Below are positions 53,068-62,173 of a stretch of DNA of 64,000 nucleotides, in pieces (position 1 is the stretch's first letter; each line of letters opens with the position of its first letter). Source of the stretch: Enterococcus_C asini_A. Lineage in GTDB: Bacteria; Bacillota; Bacilli; Lactobacillales; Enterococcaceae. The stretch lies in assembly GCF_031928785.1 (NCBI RefSeq), contig NZ_JARQAL010000001.1; one strand, 5' to 3'. Below the pieces are notes generated by a model. The model was not told the origin of the DNA, searched no databases, and saw only the letters and a program-made list of their open reading frames with translations. A program made the translations under genes and the position numbers.

Positions 53068-53436
53068 ATGACAAATTGTCCATTTTGCCAAGCAGATTTA
53101 GCTATTGTTTTTGAAAATCGTAGTTGTGTTGCTATTTTTGATTGTAATCCAGTTTCCCCGGGGCATTTATTATTACTACCTAAGGCGCATCGTTTGGATT
53201 ATTTTGCCTTAACTGAGGCAGAGAAAAGGGAGATGGAAGATTTGATTTTGAAAAGTCGAGTGTATCTAGCCCAACACTTTGCACCAGATGGGTATAATAT
53301 TGGCTACAATTGTGGTATTGCTGCCGGACAGTCGATTTTACATTGTCATTGTCACGTGATTCCTCGTTACTTTGGGGATACACAAGAGCCAAAAGGTGGC
53401 GTTCGTGGCGTAATCCCGGCAAAACAATCTTATTAA
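53068..53436 (+). CDS. HIT-family protein
   Basis: 122 aa of the histidine-triad fold: FCQAD and FDCNPVSPGHLLLLPKAH at the start, and the catalytic triad HCHCHVIPR (H-x-H-x-H-x-x) near residue 98. HIT proteins hydrolyse nucleoside phosphoramidates or dinucleotides. The next gene follows after 29 bases and is probably cotranscribed. Confidence 0.9.
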   Translation: MTNCPFCQADLAIVFENRSCVAIFDCNPVSPGHLLLLPKAHRLDYFALTEAEKREMEDLILKSRVYLAQHFAPDGYNIGYNCGIAAGQSILHCHCHVIPRYFGDTQEPKGGVRGVIPAKQSY

Positions 53437-53465
53437 CCAAATTAATTATTAGAAGAAGGGTTATT

Positions 53466-54116
53466 ATGGAGTTAAAAAAAGCTGATTTTCAACTGTTTCA
53501 CCGGACACATTTTGCTTTTAAGCAATTAAAGGCAGAGTTATCAGAAGTAGAAATCGCTAGTCTCAAAAATGAGTACCAACAACATTGGCAACACTGGAAA
53601 CTTTTACAATTGACCGTAGCGGAGAATTTGCCGGAGGGTTTTGCCATGAATAAACCAAAAATCGAAAGCTGGACCAATGGCTGGAATTTGCGGAATCATT
53701 TTTGGTGTGCTTATCGTAGTGACAGCCGGCAAGATGAAAATGCTTGTTTGGCTACATTGCTGAATCGAAAACAATATCAAGTTTATGTAATGTTTCAACA
53801 TTACCAAAGTGAAAAGCGCAAAGGTAGTCCAGAAGCTTATAATCAATTGTTGGAATTACTTCCTCAATGGAGTCAAAATGTGGATTTAGAAAATTACTAT
53901 ATTTGGCCTAAAAGTGAAGATGAGCTAGCTGATCATTTACCTTTGGCTACGTATTTGGCAGACAAACAAGTGCAAAAAGAATTTCGAAAGTCTTTAAAGG
54001 GAGAAACTTTTCAGTTAGGCAAGTTGTTTTTTGAAGGAGAAATTTCTCAAGCAGAACAGATTACCATGGCAACTTTACAGGAATTAATGCCGTTGTATCA
54101 GTCTTTAAATGAATAA
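53466..54116 (+). CDS. HI_0552-like (PF10786) protein
   Basis: 216 aa, soluble, rich in Trp, His and Tyr (IESWTNGWNLRNHFWCAYRSD, LENYYIWPKSEDELADHL). The pattern fits a small bacterial family around HI_0552, labelled in databases as a putative glucose-6-phosphate dehydrogenase family; I see no nucleotide-binding motif to support that. GAAGGG serves the ATG at 53466; a longer frame from 53310 overlaps the HIT gene. Confidence 0.65.
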   Translation: MELKKADFQLFHRTHFAFKQLKAELSEVEIASLKNEYQQHWQHWKLLQLTVAENLPEGFAMNKPKIESWTNGWNLRNHFWCAYRSDSRQDENACLATLLNRKQYQVYVMFQHYQSEKRKGSPEAYNQLLELLPQWSQNVDLENYYIWPKSEDELADHLPLATYLADKQVQKEFRKSLKGETFQLGKLFFEGEISQAEQITMATLQELMPLYQSLNE

Positions 54117-54243
54117 ACTAATCCATCTGATCCTAGGATTATCCCAATCTACTAAAAGGAATGGCAATTTTTCTAAATAATTTGGGTAAGTGATAAAATA
54201 AAGGGAGTATATTTGATTGTGATTTTTTTTGAAAGGGGTTTTT

Positions 54244-55188
54244 ATGGAAAAAAGGAGAAAAGGATTATTTTTAGGGCTGGGGATGTTGATGGTTGTAGTC
54301 ATATTTTTGGTGATTCGGTTTGGGCAGTTACCGCAGCAGTCTGATAGTATCAGTTCTACTAATACGAATGTTAAAGAGACTATTGAAGAAACTAACTCAA
54401 CAAGATCTAGTGAAACAATTGAAATAATGGAAACAACACAATCAACACAATCAACACAATCAACACAAACTACTACGAACAGTGACTCACTGACGATGAA
54501 TCAAACTATTCAATTAACGGCCAATGAAATCGAGAATTTAGGTAGTGAGGTAGCCTATGGAATTTATTATTTTCAAACTGGAGAGTACTATTCAAATGAA
54601 AATAATCAGTCATTGATTTCAGCAAGTATTATCAAAGTTTTTATTATGGAATATATCTTTATGAAGGAGCTCGATTTGCAAACTGTGCTTAATGGTGAAA
54701 CAGTAGCTACTTTAATGGAAAGAATGATTCAAATAAGTGACAATGAAGCTACCAATCAGTTAATTGATTGGATTGGTGTTGAAAAATTAAATCAGTATTT
54801 TCAAGAAGCAGGATACCTCGATACGGTTTTGAATCGCAAAATGCTTGATTTCACTAATCAAGGAGAAAGAATTGAAAACTACACATCGTTGAAAGACACT
54901 ATGGCTTTTTTGCAAAAAATCTATCAACATCAGCAGCAAGCACCCTATCGACAAATGCTAGACATTTTATTAGGTCAACAAGTAAAAACCAAGATTGGCA
55001 ATCAATTGGGTAGTGAACTTCCTGTGGCAAATAAAACTGGGGAATTATCAGATGTGGAAAATGATATTGGCATCGTCTTTGCGGAGGAACCATTTGCTAT
55101 GGTAGTGTTAACCAATGGGGTAGAAAACACAGAGGCAATGCGTATAGCCATCAGTCAACTAGCCTATGTAGCAGCTTATGAAAAGTGA
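54244..55188 (+). CDS. Class-A beta-lactamase-like serine hydrolase, surface-anchored
   Basis: 314 aa: N-terminal transmembrane anchor (about 8-26), a Ser/Thr-rich linker with a TQS tandem repeat, then a penicillin-recognising domain with SIIK (SxxK), ISDNEAT (SDN) and NKTGEL (KTG), all three active-site motifs. It lacks the omega-loop ExxxN pattern in clear form. Similar proteins in lactic cocci are thought to act in cell-wall metabolism rather than resistance. It overlaps the next gene region closely and forms an operon with it. Confidence 0.83.
   Translation: MEKRRKGLFLGLGMLMVVVIFLVIRFGQLPQQSDSISSTNTNVKETIEETNSTRSSETIEIMETTQSTQSTQSTQTTTNSDSLTMNQTIQLTANEIENLGSEVAYGIYYFQTGEYYSNENNQSLISASIIKVFIMEYIFMKELDLQTVLNGETVATLMERMIQISDNEATNQLIDWIGVEKLNQYFQEAGYLDTVLNRKMLDFTNQGERIENYTSLKDTMAFLQKIYQHQQQAPYRQMLDILLGQQVKTKIGNQLGSELPVANKTGELSDVENDIGIVFAEEPFAMVVLTNGVENTEAMRIAISQLAYVAAYEK
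54438..54466 (+). repeat. Tandem 9-base repeat (ACACAATCA) in the linker
   Basis: Three consecutive copies of the unit, each encoding TQS, and a partial fourth. Copy-number change by slippage would keep the frame and alter linker length. Confidence 0.8.
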
Positions 55189-55199
55189 GGGGGATTATT

Positions 55200-56114
55200 A
55201 TGAAGAAGTGTCCAAACTGTCAATTTGAAAATGATGATAGTGCATCTTTTTGTCAAGGATGTGGTCAATCGTTGGCAAATGTGGGACAAGGGTCAACGGA
55301 AAGTTTTAGTGAGGAAAAGCGAAGTGGACAACATCAAGGTGTTAGAAGCAAAACACCTTGGATCGTAGGCGGGCTTAGTCTACTATTAATTGCAGCAATC
55401 GCAGTATCGTTGTTCTTAATTCTTCGCAAACCGACGCCGCCGACGGTCACAGCTACCAGCACAAGTAGTACTATAGCGACGAGTGTCAGTGAAACGGTTG
55501 ATACAACTAAGTATGACGATGTGATTACTGAGGCTAAAAAATTAACGATTGCGGGAAAATATAAAGAATCAGAATTACGCTTGGCTGCAATTCCGGTCAG
55601 TGATTTGGCTAAAGAGGAATTTTCCTCAATTCGAGAATTAATTTCGGATTTGAATGACCAGAATGCCCAGGGGCTGAATAAGGAAGAAGCAGAACAAGAA
55701 AAGAGTAACGAGCAAACTCAAAACAATGGTACGACAACTTTTGTGGGTGACTTTGCTAAATGGGCTAATACTTATACTTTTTACTATTCTCAAGGAAATC
55801 AAAAGCAGAGTAGTTTGAGTATTTCAGCTAATGGAGGAGTTACTCAAAATAACAATGATGGTACACAATTTTTTGGTAAAGCTACAATTGAAGGAGCTAG
55901 TGGTTCAGTCCTAAGTTATGAAACCAGTGAACTTTATCCTTGGAATATGCCAGCGACCAAATCCATTACGCCTAATGTGGTAATTCATGTACAGTGGGAC
56001 AATGGTGGAGGCAGTCAAGACTATTACGGCTATCTATCATACTCTTCTCGTTTGGCATTAACTGACGGGGTCAATAAAGGTAGCGGTGTAAATGAAGTCT
56101 GGATTTCTTACTAA
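55200..56114 (+). CDS. Zinc-ribbon membrane protein with extracytoplasmic domain
   Basis: 304 aa: an N-terminal zinc ribbon (CPNCQFENDDSASFCQGCG), a transmembrane helix (about 53-75), a Ser/Thr-rich linker, a short helical region (about 105-155) and a C-terminal beta-rich domain with many aromatic and Asn/Gly residues (190-304) that I do not recognise. The ribbon stays in the cytoplasm and the C-terminal domain outside. The ATG at 55200 follows GAGGGGG behind the hydrolase stop, so the two genes are one operon. Confidence 0.78.
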   Translation: MKKCPNCQFENDDSASFCQGCGQSLANVGQGSTESFSEEKRSGQHQGVRSKTPWIVGGLSLLLIAAIAVSLFLILRKPTPPTVTATSTSSTIATSVSETVDTTKYDDVITEAKKLTIAGKYKESELRLAAIPVSDLAKEEFSSIRELISDLNDQNAQGLNKEEAEQEKSNEQTQNNGTTTFVGDFAKWANTYTFYYSQGNQKQSSLSISANGGVTQNNNDGTQFFGKATIEGASGSVLSYETSELYPWNMPATKSITPNVVIHVQWDNGGGSQDYYGYLSYSSRLALTDGVNKGSGVNEVWISY

Positions 56115-56166
56115 GGTAAGGACAAGTTTTTGTTAGTTAGAAAATCAGAAATAAAGGAGCAAAGTC

Positions 56167-56904
56167 ATGCGCAATCTCAAACTCACTCTAGAATACGATG
56201 GCAAGCGCTATTTAGGTTGGCAGCGTCTAGGGGATTCCGATAAAACCATTCAAGGAAAAATAGAAAAGGTTATTACCCAGATGACTGGAGAAACCATTGA
56301 AATTGTGGGATCTGGCCGCACGGATGCCGGAGCCCATGCCAGAGGTCAAGTGGCCAATTTCAAGACGAACGCACAACTCTCTTTAAAAGAAATGCTAGTT
56401 TTTTTCAATCGCTATTTGCCAGATGATATCGTGGTTAAGGAAATGGAAGAAGTTCCAGAACGTTTCCATGCCCGCTACAATGCTTTAGGCAAACAGTATA
56501 GTTACTATGTTTGGAATAGTCCGATTCCGACAGCTTTTGAGCGTTACCATAGTTTTCAAATTTCTCAACCTTTGGATATAGCAAAAATGGAGGCAGCCTG
56601 TGAACTGCTAGAAGGAACTCACGATTTCCTTGGGTTTTCTGCCTTGAAGAAATCAAAAAAATCCACCGAACGACGGATTGACAGTATTAAAATTAGTCAA
56701 GACGGAGAGATGCTGCGCTTTACCTTTGTAGGCAATGGCTTTTTGTACAAAATGGTGCGCATTTTGATGGGTACCATCATTGAAATTGGTGCCGGCAATT
56801 TGCCAATTTCTATTATTGAAGAAGTATTTACGAGTAAAACTCGTAGTCAAGCTGGGGAAACTGCTCCAGCTCAAGGTTTGTTTTTAGATGAAGTCTATTA
56901 TTAG
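56167..56904 (+). CDS. truA: tRNA pseudouridine(38-40) synthase TruA
   Basis: 245 aa with the catalytic block GSGRTDAGAHARGQV (Asp about residue 52) and LEYDGKRYLGWQR at the start. It makes pseudouridine at positions 38-40 of the tRNA anticodon arm. AAAGGAG precedes the ATG. Own terminator. Confidence 0.95.
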   Translation: MRNLKLTLEYDGKRYLGWQRLGDSDKTIQGKIEKVITQMTGETIEIVGSGRTDAGAHARGQVANFKTNAQLSLKEMLVFFNRYLPDDIVVKEMEEVPERFHARYNALGKQYSYYVWNSPIPTAFERYHSFQISQPLDIAKMEAACELLEGTHDFLGFSALKKSKKSTERRIDSIKISQDGEMLRFTFVGNGFLYKMVRILMGTIIEIGAGNLPISIIEEVFTSKTRSQAGETAPAQGLFLDEVYY

Positions 56905-56930
56905 GAAGTAGGCTGAAAAATTGTAACAGC

Positions 56931-56969
56931 AACTCGCCAGTAAGATTTTCTTTGCTGGCGAGTTTTTCT
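56931..56969 (+). terminator. Terminator of truA
   Basis: AACTCGCCAG pairs with CTGGCGAGTT, followed by Ts. Confidence 0.88.
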
Positions 56970-57057
56970 ATGTAAAATTACCAAAAGACGATATTCTTGC
57001 TACCGAAATGGTGCTGCGTTAGACTGAAGACAATAAATAGAAAGAAGGAGAACCTTC

Positions 57058-57693
57058 ATGAATATTTTCGTAGTGGGCGCCACAGGTCGTGTGGGACAAA
57101 TGTTAACGGAAAAATTAACCGCAAAAGGTCATACCGTTTATGGAGCTAGTAGAAGTGCAGAGAAAATCAAAGAGACAGAACTAGTAAAACCGGTTCATTT
57201 TGATTTACATGAGACTGTGGCACAAATGGCTCAGCAGATTCGCTTAATGGATGTAATATACTTTGTAGCCGGCTCTCGAGGAAAAGATTTGTTGCAATCG
57301 GATCTTTATGGAGCGGTGAAGCTGATGCAAGCGGCGGAAGAAGCGAATGTGGGACGCTATATTCAGTTGAGCTCGCTATTTGCCTTGGAACCAGAGCGTT
57401 GGCAAGAAGATTATCTCGCTAATCTTGCAGATTATAATATTGCCAAATATTTTTCTGATAAATATTTAATCGAGAATACTGATTTGGATTATACAATTTT
57501 ACAACCGGGAAGTTTGACAGAAGAAGCTGGTAGCGGTCATGTTGCTTTACAAGTGACTGATACAGGAAAAAATGCCATTGAGGATGTAGCAGAAGTTTTG
57601 GCAAGTCTGATTGATTTCCCCGATACCGTTGATCAAGTAATTACAATGCATGAAGGCACGACACCAATTGCTACGGCATTAGCCGATATTTAG
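57058..57693 (+). CDS. NAD(P)-binding Rossmann-fold (atypical SDR) protein
   Basis: 211 aa beginning MNIFVVGATGRVGQML (GxTGxxG nucleotide loop), followed by ASRSAEKI (NADP-type) and YIQLSSLFA; the YxxxK of classical SDRs is replaced, as in the YwnB/NmrA-like atypical group. Probably a sensor or reductase of unknown substrate. AAGGAG precedes the ATG. Confidence 0.85.
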   Translation: MNIFVVGATGRVGQMLTEKLTAKGHTVYGASRSAEKIKETELVKPVHFDLHETVAQMAQQIRLMDVIYFVAGSRGKDLLQSDLYGAVKLMQAAEEANVGRYIQLSSLFALEPERWQEDYLANLADYNIAKYFSDKYLIENTDLDYTILQPGSLTEEAGSGHVALQVTDTGKNAIEDVAEVLASLIDFPDTVDQVITMHEGTTPIATALADI

Positions 57694-57695
57694 AT

Positions 57696-57733
57696 AAAAG
57701 TCCTCTGAAAAGATGTTTTCAGAGGACTTTTAT
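57696..57733 (+). terminator. Terminator of the SDR-like gene
   Basis: AAAAGTCCTCTGAAAA pairs perfectly with TTTTCAGAGGACTTTT. Confidence 0.9.
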
Positions 57734-57977
57734 CATAACTTTTTCGTTATTTTAAAATCTACAAGAAGTGATGTTTTAAGAATGTGAACACCTCGAGAAT
57801 AAGTGTAAAGAATATTCTAAAGATTTTTACGCAAGTGATTTTTCTTGCGTATTTGTTTTTTTAAGTGTATGGTGGTATTCGAGGATTTTTTTAAACTGGC
57901 GATTTTATAGACAAATTTTGCTTCGTAATAATTTGAGAGCAAGAAAATTCTTAAAAAAATGAATAGGAGTGGTTTCA

Positions 57978-59468
57978 TTGTCTAAAGCAGGAAAAGGCAT
58001 GACATTAGGTGCTTTGGCCATGATGATTTTTACCACGGTATTTGGGTTTGCCAATGGTCCGGTGGCTTTTTATCTCATGGGTTACGGCTCGATTGTTTTT
58101 TATGTCATTGCAGCAATTCTTTTCTTCATCCCCTTTGCCTTAATGATGGCGGAATATGGTTCTGCGATTAAAGGGGAAAACAGCGGGATGTACAAATGGT
58201 TGGAGGTCAGTGTGGGCCCCCGTTTTGCTTTTATCGGTACTTTTATGTGGTTTGCTTCTTACGTAATCTGGATGGTTTCCACTGCGTCAAAAGTTTTTAT
58301 TCCACTGACGACGGCTTTTGCGGGAAGTGACCAAACCCAAAAACTGGGGATGTTCGGCTTAAATTCAACTCAGATGGTGGGCTTGTTGGCTTGTCTCTGG
58401 ATGATTGTGGTTACCTTTGTTTCTCTAAAAGGGGTCAAAGGAATCATCAAAATCACTAGTTTAGGTGGCTTAGCAGTTACTAGTTTAAATGTAATTTTGT
58501 TGATTATTTCCGGGATTATTTTAGTAGCTAATGGGGGACATCTTGCGCAACCATTACACGCTATTTTAACTTCACCAAATCCCACTTATCAAACACCAGT
58601 TAGTCTGTTGAGCTTTGCCGTTTTTGCAATCTTTGCTTACGGTGGTTTAGAGGCCATTGGGGGCATGGTGGATAAAACGCGCAATGCTGAGAAAAACTTC
58701 CCTCGAGGAATTTTGCTATCGGCGGTGATTATTTCAGTAGGTTATGCTTTAGGGATTTTCTTATGGGGTGTTAGTACCAACTGGGAAGCAGTATTGTCCA
58801 GCAACAGTACCAACCTAGGAAATATCAGTTATGTCATGATGAATAATCTAGGCTTTGAGTTTGGCAAGAGCATCGGTCTTAGTCAGGCTGCCGCTTTAAC
58901 TATGGGGAACTGGTTTGCTCGTTACACGGGGATTGGCATGTTCTTAACGTACAGTGGTGCTTTCTTCACCTTGACGTATTCGCCATTAAAGACTTTGATT
59001 ATGGGAACCCCGAAGGAATTATGGCCAGCTAAATTCACTAAGTTAAATAAAAATGATATGCCAAGTTACGCGATGTGGGCCCAATGTGCCTTAGTAGTAG
59101 CAATTATTTTACTTGCTTCCTTTGGTACACCGGATTCTTCTGCCTTTTATCGGATTCTAACTTTAATGGCTAATGTATCCATGACGTTACCTTATCTATT
59201 TTTGATTTATGCTTTCCCGAAATTCAAGCAAAAAACAGATTTGGAACGGCCTTTTGAAGCTTTCAAAAATTATAAGGTGACTGTTGCCATTAGCGTAGTG
59301 GTTTTCTTATTAGTTTTAGGCGCTAACGGATTTACGATTTTCCAACCAATGCTAGATGGCGCAGGTATAAATGACACCTTGTGGATGATTGCTGGACCAG
59401 TGGGCTTTACTGTCTTAGGAATTATCTTGTATGAAAACTATGTACGTCGGAGCAAGAAAAACAAGTAA
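57978..59468 (+). CDS. Amino acid permease, APC superfamily (YjeM/GadC-like)
   Basis: 496 aa with about 12 transmembrane helices and the consensus first helix (FTTVFGFANGPVAFYLMG) and helix 6 region (FAIFAYGGLEAIGGMVDKTRNAEKNFPRG). This branch includes glutamate/GABA antiporters and YjeM; the substrate is not shown. TAGGAG lies 8 bases before TTG 57978, which is preferred over GTG 57969 that touches the site. Single gene with terminator. Confidence 0.85.
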   Translation: MSKAGKGMTLGALAMMIFTTVFGFANGPVAFYLMGYGSIVFYVIAAILFFIPFALMMAEYGSAIKGENSGMYKWLEVSVGPRFAFIGTFMWFASYVIWMVSTASKVFIPLTTAFAGSDQTQKLGMFGLNSTQMVGLLACLWMIVVTFVSLKGVKGIIKITSLGGLAVTSLNVILLIISGIILVANGGHLAQPLHAILTSPNPTYQTPVSLLSFAVFAIFAYGGLEAIGGMVDKTRNAEKNFPRGILLSAVIISVGYALGIFLWGVSTNWEAVLSSNSTNLGNISYVMMNNLGFEFGKSIGLSQAAALTMGNWFARYTGIGMFLTYSGAFFTLTYSPLKTLIMGTPKELWPAKFTKLNKNDMPSYAMWAQCALVVAIILLASFGTPDSSAFYRILTLMANVSMTLPYLFLIYAFPKFKQKTDLERPFEAFKNYKVTVAISVVVFLLVLGANGFTIFQPMLDGAGINDTLWMIAGPVGFTVLGIILYENYVRRSKKNK

Positions 59469-59484
59469 TCATATTTCTGAATTG

Positions 59485-59527
59485 AAACCAAACAAAATGG
59501 GGAATTCCCGTTTTGTTTGGTTTTTTT
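59485..59527 (+). terminator. Terminator of the permease gene
   Basis: AAACCAAACAAAA pairs perfectly with TTTTGTTTGGTTT around a GC-rich loop, followed by Ts. Confidence 0.9.
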
Positions 59528-59588
59528 ATCGTAAGGCTAAGGAAGTTTTACGTAAGCTTGTATGAGCAGTCGATTGTTTTTATCTTGT

Positions 59589-59616
59589 TTGACACTGGGG
59601 AAAACTCCTGTAGACT
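59589..59616 (+). promoter_or_regulatory. Likely promoter of the DUF2238/M24 pair
   Basis: TTGACA and TAGACT with a 16-base spacer, 46 bases before the first gene. Confidence 0.6.
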
Positions 59617-59662
59617 AAAGCGTAAGAGTAATTTTTGAGAACGAAATAGAAAGGGTAGAAGA

Positions 59663-60421
59663 ATGAAGAAAAATTTGAAACGAGCAAGACGGAAACGGAT
59701 TTTGTTTCTTATTATTTTTGTTTTATTGGCCGCTTCGGTTGTTTATGCAGCGATAATGTTTACTCAGGCGCCTTCTGGGGTTTCCACCAAAGAATCAGAA
59801 CTAGTAAAAAGTGACTATGTATTGATGATTCTTCAGTGTATTGTGGGGATGATTGTGATTTTTCTGCCGGCACAAGCTGAACAGCGTTTTGGTATTGATG
59901 TACCAGATATGATGGAAATGATTTATTTTATCTTTTTATTTTGTGCCATTTATTTAGGTGAAGTCCAAAATTTTTATTACCGAGTGCCATTTTGGGATAC
60001 GATTCTCCATGGTTTTAGCGCCGTGATGTTAGGTGCGTTAGGTTTCTTTTTAGTAGATTTTATGAATCGCAGTAAGACGCTCCATCTTAAGCTAAAACCG
60101 TTTTTCGTCAGTTTCTTTGCCTTTTGCTTTGCGACTACTTGTGGGGTGGTTTGGGAAATTTATGAATACAGTGCCGATCAACTACTAGGCACGAATATGC
60201 AAAAATTTATGACGGCTCAAGGAGTTGTTTTACAAGGTCATGATGCGTTAGGAGATACCATGAAAGATTTAATCGTGGATATGGTCTGTGCCTTAGCAAT
60301 CGTATTACTGGGTTTTTGGAATTTAAAACGGATGGAAAAAAGAAGTATGAGCCGGAAACCTACACTGCTGAATATGACTTCAGAGCTAACAGAAAATAAA
60401 GGAGAGGCAAATGAAGATTGA
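59663..60421 (+). CDS. Integral membrane protein, DUF2238/YjdF-like
   Basis: 252 aa with about six transmembrane helices. PFWDTILHGFSAVMLGALGF and the acidic helix TTCGVVWEIYEYSADQLLG match the DUF2238 (YjdF) pattern. Function unknown. The last codons overlap the start of the M24-like gene by 11 bases, so the two are coupled. Confidence 0.75.
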   Translation: MKKNLKRARRKRILFLIIFVLLAASVVYAAIMFTQAPSGVSTKESELVKSDYVLMILQCIVGMIVIFLPAQAEQRFGIDVPDMMEMIYFIFLFCAIYLGEVQNFYYRVPFWDTILHGFSAVMLGALGFFLVDFMNRSKTLHLKLKPFFVSFFAFCFATTCGVVWEIYEYSADQLLGTNMQKFMTAQGVVLQGHDALGDTMKDLIVDMVCALAIVLLGFWNLKRMEKRSMSRKPTLLNMTSELTENKGEANED

Positions 60422-61790
60422 ATTAGCAGAAATTCCAGCACCAGAACTGAGCACTGGTTTGCCTGTAATCTTAAGCGATGAGACATTGGCCAGTCGTAAA
60501 AAGGCACTTTTAAAAAGGATGAATCAAGCCCAACTAGATGTCGTTATCATTTATGCTGATCGGGAACATGGCGCCAATTTTGAGTATTTTACCGGCTTTG
60601 TCCCCCGCTTTGAAGAGGCCTTATTAGTCGTTCAAAAAAATGGGGAAGCCAGCTTATTATTAGGAAATGAAAACCAAAAAATGGCTGCCCATTCTCGCCT
60701 GAAAGCCCAACTGATTCATGTACCTGAATTTTCATTACCGAATCAACTTATGGCAGCCCAACGTCCCTTTGAGGAATATTTAAAGGCAGCTAAGATTGAA
60801 CAAAATCATCAAATCGGCTTAATTGGTTGGAAACTTTTCACTGGGATGTTAGGACAAAAGCAACAGGCTTTTGATTTGCCTTATTTTATTGTAGAGGCGG
60901 TCAAAAAACGAGTTGATCAAGGAAAAGTAGTCAATGCCACAGAATTATTACTAGACCCGGATACTGGTCTGCGTAGTGTCAATAATGCAAATGAAATCGC
61001 CCATTACGAATATGGTGCGACCTTAGCTGGTAAAGGTATTTTAGCGACTTTAAATCAAGTGGTTTTAGGCAAGACGGAAATTGAATTAGCGGAAAACTTA
61101 GCTCAATCCGGGCAACCAAATACAGTGACTACGATTTGTGCCACAGGGGAACGTTTTACTAAAGGAACTTTGTATCCTAGACAAAAAGCAGTTAGTTTAG
61201 GGGATACTTTTTCTACTACGGTAGGTTATAAAGGTGGACTTTCCAGTAGAGGAGCTTATGTGGTCACGGGAGCTTGCGATTTGCCCCCAAAAGTAGCTGA
61301 TTACGTAGAAGTTTTGGCTAAACCTTATTATGGCGCACTAGTTATTTGGCTAGAAGAAATTAAGATTGGCATGACTGGGGGAGCTTTGTATAAGACGATC
61401 CAAGATGTCTTGACCCAAACTGTTTACCATTGGAGTCTAAATCCCGGTCATCTCGTGGCAGATGAAGAGTGGATGTCTTCACCAATTTATCCAGATTCTA
61501 GGGCTCGCTTAAAAAGTGGACAGCTTTTGCAATTGGATATCATTCCTAAAATACCCGGCTATGGTGGCGTTGGCTGTGAAGATGGTATTGCCTTGTGTGA
61601 TGCAAATTTACGCCAGCAATTACAAAGTCAGTATCCAGAAATGTGGCAACGAGTTCAAAAGCGCCGAAATTATATTCAAAATACATTACAGATTCACCTA
61701 CCTGAAGAAGTCTTACCGTTAAATGATGTCTTAGGGTATTATCGACCTTATTTATTAGATCAAACTAAGGCTTTTCGAGTTGTCCGATAA
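60411..61790 (+). CDS. M24 (Xaa-Pro peptidase-like) protein with degenerate metal site
   Basis: 459 aa with the creatinase N-terminal domain (about 30-170) and the pita-bread M24 domain (about 195-455). Of the five metal ligands, the two early Asp are absent (the block reads STTVGYKGGLSSRGAY where active enzymes have DxG...DITR); a His remains in NPGHLV and a Glu in GCEDGIAL. The Glu of the PG-block is also replaced (LLQLDIIPK). It is therefore probably not a normal aminopeptidase P. It overlaps the DUF2238 gene. Confidence 0.8.
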   Translation: MKIELAEIPAPELSTGLPVILSDETLASRKKALLKRMNQAQLDVVIIYADREHGANFEYFTGFVPRFEEALLVVQKNGEASLLLGNENQKMAAHSRLKAQLIHVPEFSLPNQLMAAQRPFEEYLKAAKIEQNHQIGLIGWKLFTGMLGQKQQAFDLPYFIVEAVKKRVDQGKVVNATELLLDPDTGLRSVNNANEIAHYEYGATLAGKGILATLNQVVLGKTEIELAENLAQSGQPNTVTTICATGERFTKGTLYPRQKAVSLGDTFSTTVGYKGGLSSRGAYVVTGACDLPPKVADYVEVLAKPYYGALVIWLEEIKIGMTGGALYKTIQDVLTQTVYHWSLNPGHLVADEEWMSSPIYPDSRARLKSGQLLQLDIIPKIPGYGGVGCEDGIALCDANLRQQLQSQYPEMWQRVQKRRNYIQNTLQIHLPEEVLPLNDVLGYYRPYLLDQTKAFRVVR

Positions 61791-61791
61791 T

Positions 61792-61832
61792 AAAAATGCC
61801 TCCTTTTCAAAAATGAAAAGAGGCACTTTTAT
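61792..61832. terminator. Bidirectional terminator
   Basis: TGCCTCCTTTTCA pairs with TGAAAAGAGGCA (one bulge), with A and T runs on both sides, between convergent genes. Confidence 0.8.
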
Positions 61833-61837
61833 TTGTA

Positions 61838-62173
61838 TTATGGGCGAATTAACAAGTTGTTGTCTAAAATACCAGCATTGGTTTTAAGGGAGAAGGTACT
61901 TAGTCGATCATTATAATCCAAGGTGATATCTTCATTAATAAAATCCTTTTCACCAGCTGAGATATACACATGAAAGTGAGGGGTCTCTAAAGGAATGTTG
62001 TAATTATCTTTTGGACCTTGGCTAGCCAAAATTTGAAATTTATCTCCCACTGCACAAGAACCACCCACTGTGGAAAACTGATTTGTACCATCATTTAAAG
62101 CTAGTATAAAAGTAGTATTGTTCAGGCGCTTTTCTAAGGCCGTCGCCGCGGAATCAGAAATAGTTAGTTTCAT
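61838..62173 (-). CDS. HesB/IscA-like iron-sulfur biosynthesis family protein
   Basis: 111 aa with the HesB-like fold (MKLTISDSAATALEKRL at the start, FHVYISAGEKDFINEDITLDYN in the centre). The three Cys of true A-type Fe-S carriers are missing; only one Cys occurs (GSCAVGD). Such Cys-poor forms are common in Lactobacillales and have no proven role. AAAGGAGG fits the ATG at 62173; a longer frame starts 13 codons upstream. Confidence 0.78.
   Translation of the reverse strand: MKLTISDSAATALEKRLNNTTFILALNDGTNQFSTVGGSCAVGDKFQILASQGPKDNYNIPLETPHFHVYISAGEKDFINEDITLDYNDRLSTFSLKTNAGILDNNLLIRP

Noticed and set aside
54430..54475. Short direct repeats as a CRISPR array
   Set aside because: The repeats are 9 bases, contiguous, without spacers and lie inside a coding frame.
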